Shown here in pieces: positions 1 to 8,927 of a stretch of 64,000 bases of DNA. The DNA is from Burkholderiaceae bacterium. GTDB taxonomy: Bacteria > Pseudomonadota > Gammaproteobacteria > Burkholderiales > Burkholderiaceae_B. How positions within the stretch are numbered: the first letter of the stretch is position 1; every line of letters starts with the position of its first letter. A program made the translations under genes and the position numbers. The notes under the pieces are model-generated. The model was not told where the DNA came from. It worked only from the letters and a program-made list of their open reading frames with translations, and did no database searches. The stretch spans positions 1 through 64,000 of the forward strand of contig JAMNXR010000003.1 in the NCBI GenBank assembly GCA_023653055.1, given 5' to 3'.

Positions 1-48
1 ACCCCCGGCGTGACAGGCCGGTATTCTAACCAACTGAACTACCGCTCC
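1..48 (-). tRNA. tRNA-Asp (GTC), partial at window edge
   Basis: Read on the minus strand this begins GGAGCGGTAGTTCAGT, a typical tRNA acceptor and D arm, and continues through an anticodon stem-loop with GTC flanked by the arms CCGGC and GCCGG. The T arm and 3' end lie outside the window. It is the third and last visible member of a minus-strand tRNA cluster (Ala, Glu, Asp), with a 39-nt gap after tRNA-Glu, so the three are probably co-transcribed. Confidence 0.93.
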
Positions 49-87
49 GCAGCGATAAAAACTAAAACTACTTGATGCCAAAAGAAC

Positions 88-163
88 TGGCGTCCCCTAG
101 GGGATTCGAACCCCTGTACTCACCGTGAAAGGGTGATGTCCTAGGCCTCTAGACGAAGGGGAC
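88..163 (-). tRNA. tRNA-Glu (TTC)
   Basis: The minus strand starts GTCCCCTTCGTCTAGAGG and ends AGGGGACGCCA, giving a perfect 7-bp acceptor stem with an encoded CCA end. The anticodon stem-loop CACCC-TTTCACG-GTG carries TTC. The T arm contains the canonical GGTTCGAATCC. It lies between the Ala and Asp tRNA genes on the same strand. Confidence 0.97.
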
Positions 164-191
164 AGGACTAACAACAACTCCTCGCTTAGAC

Positions 192-267
<76 letters not shown>

Positions 268-499
268 AAAAATTTCAGTACAGACCGCAAAAGAACCGAA
301 CTGAGAGAACTTTGGAGGTGCTGACTTCGATAATGGCATCCAGCAAATTTATGAAGGATGTGTCGACAGCGAAGAAACGGGATTATGCACAAATTTTGGG
401 TTTCGCGCAAGTCGCCCTGATGCGAGGGATCATTATGCATGCGCGATTAAGTCAAAATGTAACGTCTATTTAAGGGTGTAAATACAGTGGCGTTCCTGT

Positions 500-528
500 A
501 TCATACCAATAATAATTATGGGTATGAT
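500..528. promoter_or_regulatory. Palindrome across the toxin start codon, probable autoregulatory operator
   Basis: Perfect 8-bp arms ATCATACC (500-507) and GGTATGAT (521-528) flank a 13-nt AT-rich centre that contains the ATG at 518. Toxin-antitoxin operons are commonly repressed by their HTH antitoxin binding such a palindrome at the promoter or start, and the downstream gene encodes an HTH protein. As RNA the arms would also form a hairpin hiding the start codon. The operator role is inference. The rest of the 250-nt gap between 267 and 518 shows no gene. Confidence 0.5.
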
Positions 529-811
529 CAACGTCATTCCTATTCGTCTCAACGACGCAAATGCCTTACGTACGGTTCGTGAGCTAGCAACAGACAGCGC
601 CAATGTTTATGTGTTGTCGCATGCTAAATCGCGTATGCGCCAAAGAAGCATTACCTTTAAACAGGTCCTATGCTGCCTGAGATCTGGTCATGTTTGCGAG
701 AGTGCGCATTTAGATATTAGGGGGGACGTGAGGCTCACAATGCGACATTTAAACGCAGGTGATGAAGTGCACGTTGCCGTAGCTTTAAAAAAAGTATTAA
801 AGGAAAAATGA
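518..811 (+). CDS. DUF4258 domain protein, probable type II toxin
   Basis: A 97-residue protein. Residues about 31-90 match the DUF4258 pattern: an S-H-A-x-x-R-M-x-x-R stretch at 34-43, an I-T-F-K-Q-V helix, then C-x-x-x-x-H-x-D-x-R-G-D-V-R strand segments and a final V-A-V-A-L strand. DUF4258 proteins resemble small RelE/MqsR-like RNases and are often paired with HTH antitoxins, as here, where the HTH gene follows 26-38 nt downstream. There is no clear Shine-Dalgarno before ATG 518, and ATG 524 is an alternative start; both lie at or inside the palindrome. RNase activity is inferred from the family, not shown by the sequence. Confidence 0.72.
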   Translation: MGMINVIPIRLNDANALRTVRELATDSANVYVLSHAKSRMRQRSITFKQVLCCLRSGHVCESAHLDIRGDVRLTMRHLNAGDEVHVAVALKKVLKEK

Positions 812-849
812 TTGCTGTGATCACGGTATTCTGAAGGATGAATGTTTAC

Positions 850-1281
850 ATGTATCACTACACAGAAAGCGGATTACAAAATGTTTGGCTGACGAATGGC
901 TATGACATTTGTGAGATCGACGGTGAAAAGGCTGTGTCGATTAGTGATGTCGATGACTTGCATGAGGTTATCGGCCGCTCAATTGCTGCGAAGTCGAGCT
1001 TAAGTGCGACTGAAGTTCGATTTCTAAGGAAAGAGCTCGGACTTTCGCAAAAGCGGTTAGCGGATCTCTTGGGTAGCACCGAACAAACCGTGTCGCTTTG
1101 GGAGCGACGTGGTCGCATGCCCAAGGGCTACGATCGTCTGATTAGATTGTTGTACCTTGAAAAGCTTGATGGAAACGTTAAAGTTCAGGAAATGATTAAC
1201 CGATTGATAGACCTTGACTCTCGACAAGGGGGAAAGCTCATTTTGTCCGATACGCGCTCGGGTTGGCGCTTGGCAGCGTAG
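850..1281 (+). CDS. HTH (XRE-like) regulator, probable antitoxin
   Basis: The 143-residue product begins MYHYTESGLQNVWLTNGYD, an N-terminal block I recall from MqsA-like HTH antitoxins. A helix-turn-helix of XRE type lies at about 56-85 (FLRKELGLSQKRLADLLG) and ends with T-V-S-L-W-E-R. I chose ATG 850 over ATG 838 because the AAGGA at 833-837 touches 838 but sits 12 nt before 850. The protein lacks the Cys-rich zinc motif of classical MqsA. As the second gene of the pair it probably neutralises the DUF4258 protein and represses the operon through the palindrome at 500-528; both roles are inference. Confidence 0.72.
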   Translation: MYHYTESGLQNVWLTNGYDICEIDGEKAVSISDVDDLHEVIGRSIAAKSSLSATEVRFLRKELGLSQKRLADLLGSTEQTVSLWERRGRMPKGYDRLIRLLYLEKLDGNVKVQEMINRLIDLDSRQGGKLILSDTRSGWRLAA

Positions 1282-1311
1282 GCATAAAAATTTCAAGCAT
1301 TGGTTTGTTAA

Positions 1312-2460
1312 TCAGTCCCCAATCTCTCCCCGAAATGGCGAACTCAGGCTCCCGAGATAGTTGTCCACCCCAGCGCGCTCACGCTCCAAAAACTTTTCTA
1401 CGGCATCCGCAAAACCGGGATGCGCCAGCCAGTGGACGGATTGGGTCTGCACGGGCTCAAACCCGCGGGCGAGTTTGTGTTCGCCTTGGGCGCCACCTTC
1501 TACGACAGCGATGTTATTGGCCAAGGCCCATTCGAGTGGCGTGTAGTAGGCCAACTCAAAATGCAGACAATCGACGTGCTCAAGTGCACCCCAGTAGCGA
1601 CCATACAGCTTGCGTTGACCTTCAACGGTATCAAGCCACAGTAACGAAGCGGCGATGGGTTGATCGCGACGTGTGGCGATTGCCATGACGCAATGCTCAG
1701 AGAGTGTTTCGCCGACCGTCAAAAAAAACTCAGGCGTGAGATAGGGTGTATTACCACGCACGTGATAGGTATTGGCATAGCAACGATAAAAGAACGCCCA
1801 GTCCTCTGAAGTGATTTGCGCACCTGAACGTACGCAAGTCGTCACGCCGGCTTCACGGACCTTACGACGCTCTGCACGGATTTTTTTGCGCTTGGGCTGT
1901 GTCAGGCTCGCCAGAAAGGTATCGAAATCAGGCCAGTCGCGGTTGAACCAGTGAAACTGTGTGTGGGTGCGACGCATGCAACCTGTTTGCACAAGCGCCT
2001 CGGTGTCCTCGGGCGTGGTGTACAGCACATGGAGAGAGGAGAGGCCGCTTTTTTTAGCCCATTGCAACAAGGCGGCTGCAGCGAACGCACGATAGGGCTC
2101 CGTTGTCAGGAGCCTAGAGCCGGGCACGGGTGTAAAGGGAATGGCTGAGAGCCATTTTGGGTAGTACTCCAGGCCGTTACGCTGGTAGGCTTCAGCCCAC
2201 GCCCAGTCGAACACAAACTCGCCGTAGGAGTGGCCTTTGGCATAGAGGGGAATCGCAGCCACCAGTTGCTCGTCTTCCCACAATAAAAGATGCCTGGGTT
2301 GCCAGCCGGTATCGGGAGCAACGCTTTGAGAGGTTTCAAAGGCCTGCAGAAAAGCATGTTGGCTCAACACTGAGCCGCCGCTTGCCGCGACGAGTGCATC
2401 CCAGCTGACGGCTTCTACCTCGGAAATATTTTCGATCGCCTGGAGTCTGAGCGCACTCAT
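1312..2460 (-). CDS. FemAB-like / DUF482 acetyltransferase-fold protein
   Basis: A 382-residue protein matching the peptidogalycan biosynthesis or recognition family (DUF482, FemAB-like, GNAT fold). Visible hallmarks are W-L-S-A-I-P-F-T-P-V-P-G-S-R-L near residue 105, the K-R-K-K-I-R-A-E-R-R-K basic helix, and a late L-H-F-E-L-A-Y-Y segment followed by G-G-A-Q-G-E-H-K-L-A-R-G-F. The substrate is unknown for the family. Its ATG overlaps the lnt stop by 4 nt, so it is the last gene of the miaB-to-lnt run and may be linked to envelope processes. It is convergent with the antitoxin gene (30-nt gap). Confidence 0.85.
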   Translation of the reverse strand: MSALRLQAIENISEVEAVSWDALVAASGGSVLSQHAFLQAFETSQSVAPDTGWQPRHLLLWEDEQLVAAIPLYAKGHSYGEFVFDWAWAEAYQRNGLEYYPKWLSAIPFTPVPGSRLLTTEPYRAFAAAALLQWAKKSGLSSLHVLYTTPEDTEALVQTGCMRRTHTQFHWFNRDWPDFDTFLASLTQPKRKKIRAERRKVREAGVTTCVRSGAQITSEDWAFFYRCYANTYHVRGNTPYLTPEFFLTVGETLSEHCVMAIATRRDQPIAASLLWLDTVEGQRKLYGRYWGALEHVDCLHFELAYYTPLEWALANNIAVVEGGAQGEHKLARGFEPVQTQSVHWLAHPGFADAVEKFLERERAGVDNYLGSLSSPFRGEIGD

Positions 2461-4094
2461 GGGTGACGATCAGGGTTGATGTCGCGATTGTGAGCGGGGC
2501 TGGTTGAACGTTTGCGTCGCAGCCAGGCGGCGGCGAGTATCAACACGGACAAGCCGAGAATGAGACTATTTCCAAAACGTACATAAGGCGTGAGCCCTTG
2601 CTGACCTTGGACGGTCGTGTCGAGCACGCCGATGCGATTGGGTGGGAGTTGGGCGATGTCGCGACCCCGATGGTCGATCGCGCCAGTGGCGCCGGTATTG
2701 GTTGCACGCAAGATAGGTCGTGAGGTTTCAAGGGCTCGCATACGCGACATTTGCCAGTGCTGTCTGAGTGCCCAGGAGTCTCCAAACCAAGCGAGGTTAC
2801 TGAAGTTTGCCAAGATGGTCGCACCACCCGTTTCGTGCATGCCCCGTACGGCGGGCAACAATTCCTCGCCAAACACGTCTTCGTAGCAAATGTTTGGCGC
2901 GATGCGCTGATTACCGACGGTGAAAGGCTGTTGTGTGGCGCTTCCGCGCGTAAAGTCACCAAGCGGAATCGACATCAGGTTGACGAACCATCTAAAGCCA
3001 AAGGGGACAAACTCACCAAAGGGCACAAGATGACTTTTGTCGTAGCGTTGTGTCATTGTGCCTTCGGATAACTGTTGCACAGTCGTATTGCTATCGATGC
3101 CAATCACACTATTGGTGTAGTTTCCTGTCTTGGTATCAAACAATGCGGTACCCATCAATATCGTGCTGTTTTGGCGTTTCGCAACATCGATCCAGGCTTG
3201 CCAAGCACTCGGTGCAATCTGGTGTTGAAACACGGCCATGACGGTCTCAGGGAGCACGACGACCTGTGGGGATGGACTGCCGGCGGGTACTGGGGTCGCA
3301 GCTAAGCGTAGATGCTCTTGGATAATTTTAGAGAGATGGTTTGGGGTGAATTTGACGCCTTGATCGACGTTTCCCTGTACTAGTCGTGCAACAAGTGGCG
3401 CGCCTGCAGGGATGGACCAATTTACTTGGCCAAGTGTCCAGCCGATCGCTGCCAGTCCAAACGCGATAACGCCGATCAGAGCGCGTTTTGGGTGACTAGC
3501 ATTCATTCCAACTAAAGCCGCAATCGTTGCAGCAACAAACGCCGTCACAAAGGTGACGCCGTACAAGCCTAAAACACTGGACCAGCCCGCAAACCAACTG
3601 TCGATGTGCGCGTAGCCGCTGTTAAGCCATGGGAAGCCCGTGAAAAGTGTGGCGCGCAACCATTCCGATAGTGTCCATGCAGCTGCCCAAGCTAAAACGG
3701 CCCAGCTCATTGCTGACAGCGAAGTGACTCTGATAGCTTTTAGAAAATGGACCAACCAAGCGGCCAAGCTGGCAAATACAGCCAGATAGGCACTCAGGGC
3801 AATCAGAGCTGCAATCGCGAGCGGCATGGGCATATAGCCATAAACATGCATGCTGATAGTCAGCCAGTACAGGCCGACCACAAAACTACCCAGCGCAAAG
3901 AACCATGCCCTACGGGCGGCGTAGAGGCCGTTGGGCGCGCGCCAGATGCAGGTGACGAGCCACGCCATCGTGCAAAGTTGTAGAGGGCTGAGCGCCCACT
4001 GAGGCAGCGGGTCGGGGGCGAAGCTCAAGGCATGAAGTGCACCGCCCGCGAGCAGCCCGAGGGCGAGACGCCCTTTGAGCCAGAGCGTCTTCAC
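2457..4094 (-). CDS. lnt: Apolipoprotein N-acyltransferase
   Basis: Transfers an acyl chain from phospholipid to the N-terminal cysteine of lipoproteins in the inner membrane, the last step of lipoprotein maturation. The 545-residue protein has several hydrophobic segments over residues 1-225 and a nitrilase-like domain from about 232. The expected triad is visible: E283 (L-P-E-T-V), K353 (Y-D-K-S-H-L-V-P-F-G-E) and C403 (N-I-C-Y-E-D), plus a C-terminal membrane segment. It overlaps corC upstream and the DUF482 gene downstream by 4 nt each, which suggests translational coupling. The corC-lnt pairing is usual in Proteobacteria. Confidence 0.97.
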   Translation of the reverse strand: MKTLWLKGRLALGLLAGGALHALSFAPDPLPQWALSPLQLCTMAWLVTCIWRAPNGLYAARRAWFFALGSFVVGLYWLTISMHVYGYMPMPLAIAALIALSAYLAVFASLAAWLVHFLKAIRVTSLSAMSWAVLAWAAAWTLSEWLRATLFTGFPWLNSGYAHIDSWFAGWSSVLGLYGVTFVTAFVAATIAALVGMNASHPKRALIGVIAFGLAAIGWTLGQVNWSIPAGAPLVARLVQGNVDQGVKFTPNHLSKIIQEHLRLAATPVPAGSPSPQVVVLPETVMAVFQHQIAPSAWQAWIDVAKRQNSTILMGTALFDTKTGNYTNSVIGIDSNTTVQQLSEGTMTQRYDKSHLVPFGEFVPFGFRWFVNLMSIPLGDFTRGSATQQPFTVGNQRIAPNICYEDVFGEELLPAVRGMHETGGATILANFSNLAWFGDSWALRQHWQMSRMRALETSRPILRATNTGATGAIDHRGRDIAQLPPNRIGVLDTTVQGQQGLTPYVRFGNSLILGLSVLILAAAWLRRKRSTSPAHNRDINPDRHP

Positions 4095-4981
4095 GCTGAA
4101 GGCGGTACTCGCATGGGTTCAGCTTTGCCGCGCGCTTTGGCACGCAGCCAGAGTGCACGTCTGGCATCTGCGCGCATGACTTCGATGCGCAAATCGCCAT
4201 GCTGTAAAGCGTCGCCACGCTTTGGGATATGGCCAAGCTCATGCGCGAGCCAACCACCCACGGTGTCGTACTCGCCGGTTGGCAAGTCTGAGCCGAGCAC
4301 TTCGTTGAACACTTCAATTTCTGTCGTGGCAAGAATGCGCCAAGCACGCACACCATCGGGAAAAATTGTTTTTGCACCATCTACATCGTATTCGTCTTCG
4401 ATCGCACCGACAATTTGCTCAAGCACGTCTTCGAGTGATACCAAACCAGTGATGCCGCCATGTTCGTCAATGACAATCGCGATATGGTTACGGTTGCGAC
4501 GAAACTCCTGGAGCAAGACGTTGAGTCGTTTGGTCTCAGGGATAAAGACGGCAGGTCTCACCAAGTCACGTAAGGTTAAAGCTGGATTGAGTAGATGCCG
4601 CAAGAGATCTTTGGTCATCACGACGCCGATAATGTTTTCGCGCGAGCCTTCAAAAACGGGGAAGCGAGAATGGGCGGTTTCGATGATCTCAGGCATCAGC
4701 GACGAGATTGATTGCGACACATCAAGTAAGTCCATCCGGGCACGCGGCACCATGATGTCTATTGCGGTTTGTTCTGAGACCGCGAGCGCGCCTTTAAGCA
4801 TGGAGTAGGCATCTGCATCAATCAACTCGCGTTCGCGGGCTGCATCGAGTACGGCCATGATGCCTTCGCGGTCTTCGGGTTCGCGACGAACCAGCGATAA
4901 GAGTCGGTCAAGGAGTCGGGGGCGGTTGGGCTTGGCCGAAGGGGTTGAAGATTCGGCAGCAGGATAGGGATCTGACATCAT
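4091..4981 (-). CDS. corC: CorC/HlyC family CBS-domain protein
   Basis: A 296-residue soluble protein with the CorC layout: a short N-terminal segment, two CBS domains (about 70-130 and 135-195, the second holding I-V-I-D-E-H-G-G-I-T-G-L-V-S-L-E-D-V-L-E), a linker with I-V-G-A-I-E-D-E-Y-D, then a CorC_HlyC C-terminal domain (about 210-285) with G-E-Y-D-T-V-G-G-W-L. There is no DUF21 membrane domain, so this is the short CorC type linked to magnesium and cobalt efflux and co-conserved with ybeY and lnt. ATG codons at 4981 and 4978 are both possible starts. Ion handling is inferred from the family. Confidence 0.92.
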   Translation of the reverse strand: MMSDPYPAAESSTPSAKPNRPRLLDRLLSLVRREPEDREGIMAVLDAARERELIDADAYSMLKGALAVSEQTAIDIMVPRARMDLLDVSQSISSLMPEIIETAHSRFPVFEGSRENIIGVVMTKDLLRHLLNPALTLRDLVRPAVFIPETKRLNVLLQEFRRNRNHIAIVIDEHGGITGLVSLEDVLEQIVGAIEDEYDVDGAKTIFPDGVRAWRILATTEIEVFNEVLGSDLPTGEYDTVGGWLAHELGHIPKRGDALQHGDLRIEVMRADARRALWLRAKARGKAEPMRVPPSA

Positions 4982-5047
4982 CCAAAGGCAGAGTTTAGGA
5001 AGGACTAGGATAACCTGAAACTACCCCGTCAAATGCTCAAACAGCAG

Positions 5048-5545
5048 TCATTTCTCGTGAATCAAATAAGGGTTATCGATTCCCATTGTGGCGAGGATAC
5101 TTGTTTCTAACGTTTCCATGCGTTTAGCATCACGAACTTTTTCGTGATCGTAACCTAGCGCATGCAAAGTACCGTGGACGACGAGGTGCGCCGCATGACA
5201 AAGAAAGTCTTTGCGCTGCGCCTTGGCTTCGCGCTTGAGCACAGGCAGACACAACACAATATCACCTGCAGCGGTGCCGTCGGGTTGAACACCGTATTCG
5301 AAGGTCAAGACGTTCGTTGCGTAATCTTTTTGGCGGTAGCCGGCGTTCAGTTGTTGCGCTTCTTTGAGCCCAACAATCCTTAAACCTACTTGCATGCGCA
5401 CAAAAGATGTCATGCCATCTTGTTGCGCAGCCAGCATCGCGCGTTGCACCCAGCTACGCACTCTCCAACGCGGCAAGGTTGGGGCCTCCACCGCATAATG
5501 GATGGTGAGAGACAGTTCAGCTGCCGTTTTGTTCGGCTTGCTCAT
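5048..5545 (-). CDS. ybeY: Endoribonuclease YbeY (16S rRNA maturation)
   Basis: Metal-dependent RNase acting in 16S rRNA 3'-end processing and ribosome quality control. The zinc-binding signature H-x3-H-x5-H is present as H-G-T-L-H-A-L-G-Y-D-H at residues 124-134 of this 165-residue version, preceded by the N-V-L-T-F-E-Y and G-D-I-V-L-C motifs. The open frame extends to an ATG at 5587, but that would overlap phoH by 71 nt; ATG 5545 (or 5551) overlaps by about 30 nt and fits the family length. No strong Shine-Dalgarno is seen, so coupling to phoH translation is likely. Confidence 0.93.
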   Translation of the reverse strand: MSKPNKTAAELSLTIHYAVEAPTLPRWRVRSWVQRAMLAAQQDGMTSFVRMQVGLRIVGLKEAQQLNAGYRQKDYATNVLTFEYGVQPDGTAAGDIVLCLPVLKREAKAQRKDFLCHAAHLVVHGTLHALGYDHEKVRDAKRMETLETSILATMGIDNPYLIHEK

Positions 5546-6545
5546 AGGCATCGACGATACGGGCGACCAGTGGGTGTCTGACAACATCGCGGCTGGTGAA
5601 TTTCGTCACGGCGATGCCTTTGACGTCCTCAAGCACCTTGACCGCATGTGCGAGCCCGCTTTTATGACCTTTGGGTAAGTCAACTTGAGAAGGATCACCC
5701 GTAATCACTGCCTTGCTCCCAAAACCAATCCGCGTCAAAAACATTTTCATCTGTTCTGGGGTGGTATTTTGGGCTTCGTCCAAAATCACGAAAGCATGGT
5801 TCAGTGTGCGACCGCGCATGTAGGCCAAGGGCGCGATTTCGATAGTTTGTTTTTCAAACAAACGTTGCACGCGCTCAGATCCCATTAAGTCGTAAAGTGC
5901 ATCGTAGAGCGGACGTAAATAAGGATCAACTTTTTGCGCGAGATCACCGGGCAAGAAACCTAAACGCTCTCCAGCCTCAACAGCAGGACGCGTGAGGACA
6001 ATGCGTTGAACGGTATCTCGCTCCATCGCATCGATGGCACACGCTACCGCTAGCCATGTTTTGCCAGTGCCGGCAGGACCGACGCCAAAGGTGATGTCGT
6101 GTTTGAGGATATTGTTGAGGTAGTCACGTTGTCGTGGCGTGCGCGGACGCAGATCACTGCGCCGTGTGCGTAAGGCGATCGTGCCACTCTCATCGTCTAT
6201 CGGCGGAAACTCGCTCGGGTCAAAATTAGGCATTGTTGGCGTGACAGCCCGCCCCACGCCAATCTCGACCAAGCCTAATTGAATATCCTCCACGGATAAT
6301 GCGTGTTTTGCGGCGCGATCGTGAAAAGCAAACAACATTTTGCTGGCGGCTTCTGCATGTGCGCCACGGATCGTGAGCTTGTTGCCTTGTCGCGTGAGCT
6401 CGAGATCAAGGCCGTCTGCGACTTGACGTAGATTGACGTCTAAAGGACCGCATAGGTTGGCCAGTTGTTGATTGCCACCTTCGAGGGTCATTTTGACGGG
6501 TAAGGGGCGCGCGCGTGAGGAAGACTTCACTTGAGGGCGGCTCAT
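5517..6545 (-). CDS. phoH: PhoH-like ATPase (YbeZ)
   Basis: A 342-residue protein with an N-terminal KH-like region (about 25-100) and a P-loop ATPase domain. Walker A is G-P-A-G-T-G-K-T at 156-163 and Walker B is F-V-I-L-D-E-A-Q at 252-259, followed by [10 protein letters not shown]. YbeZ/PhoH proteins partner with YbeY in RNA metabolism, and the two genes overlap here. The ATG overlaps the miaB stop by 4 nt. The miaB-phoH-ybeY-corC-lnt order is conserved across Proteobacteria. Confidence 0.95.
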   Translation of the reverse strand: MSRPQVKSSSRARPLPVKMTLEGGNQQLANLCGPLDVNLRQVADGLDLELTRQGNKLTIRGAHAEAASKMLFAFHDRAAKHALSVEDIQLGLVEIGVGRAVTPTMPNFDPSEFPPIDDESGTIALRTRRSDLRPRTPRQRDYLNNILKHDITFGVGPAGTGKTWLAVACAIDAMERDTVQRIVLTRPAVEAGERLGFLPGDLAQKVDPYLRPLYDALYDLMGSERVQRLFEKQTIEIAPLAYMRGRTLNHAFVILDEAQNTTPEQMKMFLTRIGFGSKAVITGDPSQVDLPKGHKSGLAHAVKVLEDVKGIAVTKFTSRDVVRHPLVARIVDAYEQAEQNGS

Positions 6546-7939
6546 TGTGAGGAGGCCTCGATGCGCGCATCCGCAGCCGTCGCATCATCCTGAATGGCTA
6601 CGCGACCTCTAAAGGTATTGGTCATTGCGTCGGTGATCACCACATCAATCATCTGTCCAATCAACCGAGGATGACCGGGAAAATTCACAATGCGATTGTT
6701 TTCAGTACGACCGCTCAGCTCGTTGGGATCGCGTGTGGAGGTGCCCTCCACAAGAATGCGTTGCGTCGAGCCTACCATGCTGCGCGCGATGGCGTGTGCC
6801 TGTTCGTTGATGAGCGCTTGCAAGCGCTGCAGTCGTTGTAACTTGACTGTTTGTGGCGTGTCATCACTCAGATCGGCTGCGGGGGTGCCGGGTCTGCGTG
6901 AATAGACAAAAGAAAACGAGGTGTCGAAACCGACTTCTTCAATGAGCTTCATTGTCTTTTCGAAGTCCTCTTCGGTCTCGCCAGGAAAGCCAACGATAAA
7001 GTCAGAGGAAAGGGTCAAGCCAGGACGTGCTGCGCGCAATTTGCGCACAACGGATTTGAATTCAATGGCGGTGTAGCCGCGTTTCATCCCGGCCAACACA
7101 CGATCACTGCCGGCTTGCACAGGCAGATGCAGAAAGGACACAAGCTTGGGTAGGCGTGCGTAGACCTCGGTCATACGCGTGGTCATTTCCTTGGGGTGCG
7201 AGGTGGTGTAACGAATACGCTCGATCCCCGGTATTTCGTGCACATACTCGAGCAGCGTCGCAAAATCGGCAATCTCAGCGTCTTTTTCTGCGCTCATCGG
7301 GCCGCGATACGCATTGACGTTTTGACCGAGCAGCGTAACTTCTTTGACGCCTTGATCCGCAAGGTCTGCGACCTCGGTTAAGACGTCTTCGAAAGGGCGA
7401 GAGATTTCTTCGCCGCGGGTATAGGGCACCACACAGAAACTGCAATATTTACTGCAGCCTTCCATGATGGATACAAAGGCGGTGGCACCTTCGACGCGTG
7501 AAGGCGGCATGGCATCAAACTTTTCAATTTCTGGAAAGCTGATGTCGACCTGCGAGCGTCCTTCGGAGCGTCGGCGCGCAATCAATTCTGGCAGGCGGTG
7601 TAGTGTCTGAGGGCCAAACACCACATCGACGTAGGGTGCGCGATCCACAATCGCGGCGCCTTCTTGGCTGGCCACACAGCCACCCACACCAATCACGAGA
7701 TCGGGGTTGAGTGCTTTGAGGTGTTTAATGCGTCCGAGATCAGAAAATACTTTTTCCTGAGCTTTTTCCCGAACGGAGCAGGTATTGAACAAAATGACGT
7801 CAGCGTCTTCGGGGGTCTGTGTCACCACCACACCGCGCTCTTGTCCGAGGACATCGAGCATTTTGTCAGAGTCATACTCGTTCATCTGGCACCCGAAGGT
7901 GCGGATGAATACTTTCTTTGGATTGTCTGTTTTTTGCAT
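6542..7939 (-). CDS. miaB: tRNA-2-methylthio-N6-dimethylallyladenosine synthase MiaB
   Basis: Radical-SAM methylthiotransferase that converts i6A37 to ms2i6A37 in tRNAs reading UNN codons. The 465-residue protein has the UPF0004 domain with cluster cysteines C17 (F-G-C-Q-M-N), C54 (N-T-C-S-V-R) and C88 (G-G-C-V-A-Q-like), the radical-SAM triad C162-x3-C166-x2-C169 (G-C-S-K-Y-C-S-F-C), and a C-terminal TRAM domain from about 380. All expected residues are present. It follows secF after 44 nt, so it may share the upstream transcript. Confidence 0.97.
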   Translation of the reverse strand: MQKTDNPKKVFIRTFGCQMNEYDSDKMLDVLGQERGVVVTQTPEDADVILFNTCSVREKAQEKVFSDLGRIKHLKALNPDLVIGVGGCVASQEGAAIVDRAPYVDVVFGPQTLHRLPELIARRRSEGRSQVDISFPEIEKFDAMPPSRVEGATAFVSIMEGCSKYCSFCVVPYTRGEEISRPFEDVLTEVADLADQGVKEVTLLGQNVNAYRGPMSAEKDAEIADFATLLEYVHEIPGIERIRYTTSHPKEMTTRMTEVYARLPKLVSFLHLPVQAGSDRVLAGMKRGYTAIEFKSVVRKLRAARPGLTLSSDFIVGFPGETEEDFEKTMKLIEEVGFDTSFSFVYSRRPGTPAADLSDDTPQTVKLQRLQRLQALINEQAHAIARSMVGSTQRILVEGTSTRDPNELSGRTENNRIVNFPGHPRLIGQMIDVVITDAMTNTFRGRVAIQDDATAADARIEASSQ

Positions 7940-7983
7940 AAGGTTGCCGGAGCGGGTGTTAATCCCGTGGGCGAAAGGGTTGA

Positions 7984-8925
7984 TTATTCCTCGTAGACTT
8001 CGTCGAGTCCGTCTTTCTTTTTAATAGGCTTGATCATGTCTTCACGCGTGATTCCTAACCACAACGCGATTGAGGCGCCGACGAACACGGAAGAGTAAAT
8101 GCCGAACCAAATACCGATGGTGAGCGCCAACGCAAAATAATGCAGTGTGGGACCACCAAAAATCAGCATGGTTAAGACCATGATTTGGGTAGAGCCGTGG
8201 GTGATCGCCGTACGGGAGATCGTTTGCGTAATCGCGCTGTTAATCACTTCAGTGACACTGGCTTCGCGCTCTTTGCGGAAGTTTTCACGGATACGGTCCA
8301 TGATCACCACAGACTCGTTGACAGAGTATCCCAGCACGGCAAGCACGCCCGCTAAAACAGCCAGAGAAAACTCCCAGCCAAAGAAAGCAAAAAAGCCCAG
8401 AATGATGACCACGTCGTGTAAGTTGGCGAGCACGCCGGCCACAGCAAACTTCCATTCAAAACGAATGGCGAGATACACCACGATGCCAATGACCACAAAC
8501 AGCAGAGCGAGTAAGCCATTTTCGACAAGCTCACGGCCCACTTGCGGTCCGACAAACTCAACACGGCGAAGTTCTACGCTGGGATCTGCAGCCTGAAGAG
8601 CCTTCATGACGGCTTCACTCTGAACCGCTGAGCTTTGTCCCGCGGCGAGAGGCAGTCGGATCATGACATCACGCGAGGTGCCGAAGTTTTGTACCTGAAA
8701 GTCAGAGTAGCCTAAAGCGGAAATGGTACTTCTGACTTGATCAAGTGGCGCAGCTTGTGTGTAACTGACTTCCATCACAGTACCGCCTGTGAATTCGATC
8801 GACAGGTGAAAACCACGCGTGATGATGAAAAACACTGCGGCAATAAAGACAAGCACACTGATGATGTTTAGCACCAACGCGTGGCGCATAAACGGGATGG
8901 TGCCTTTGATTCGAAAGATTTCCAT
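7984..8925 (-). CDS. secF: Protein translocase subunit SecF
   Basis: Inner-membrane SecDF subunit that uses the proton motive force to help export through SecYEG. The 313-residue protein begins MEIFRIKG, has a first membrane helix at about 15-38, the periplasmic motif [12 protein letters not shown], and five further helices including [15 protein letters not shown]. The frame stays open upstream to 9156, but that stretch is antisense-like and overlaps secD; ATG 8925 lies 2 nt after the secD stop, as usual for this operon. Confidence 0.96.
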   Translation of the reverse strand: MEIFRIKGTIPFMRHALVLNIISVLVFIAAVFFIITRGFHLSIEFTGGTVMEVSYTQAAPLDQVRSTISALGYSDFQVQNFGTSRDVMIRLPLAAGQSSAVQSEAVMKALQAADPSVELRRVEFVGPQVGRELVENGLLALLFVVIGIVVYLAIRFEWKFAVAGVLANLHDVVIILGFFAFFGWEFSLAVLAGVLAVLGYSVNESVVIMDRIRENFRKEREASVTEVINSAITQTISRTAITHGSTQIMVLTMLIFGGPTLHYFALALTIGIWFGIYSSVFVGASIALWLGITREDMIKPIKKKDGLDEVYEE

Positions 8926-8927
8926 GG

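Noticed and set aside
4032-4808. Plus-strand frame of 258 codons opposite corC
   Set aside because: Shadow frame with low-complexity Ser/Arg content; corC motifs on the other strand are clear.
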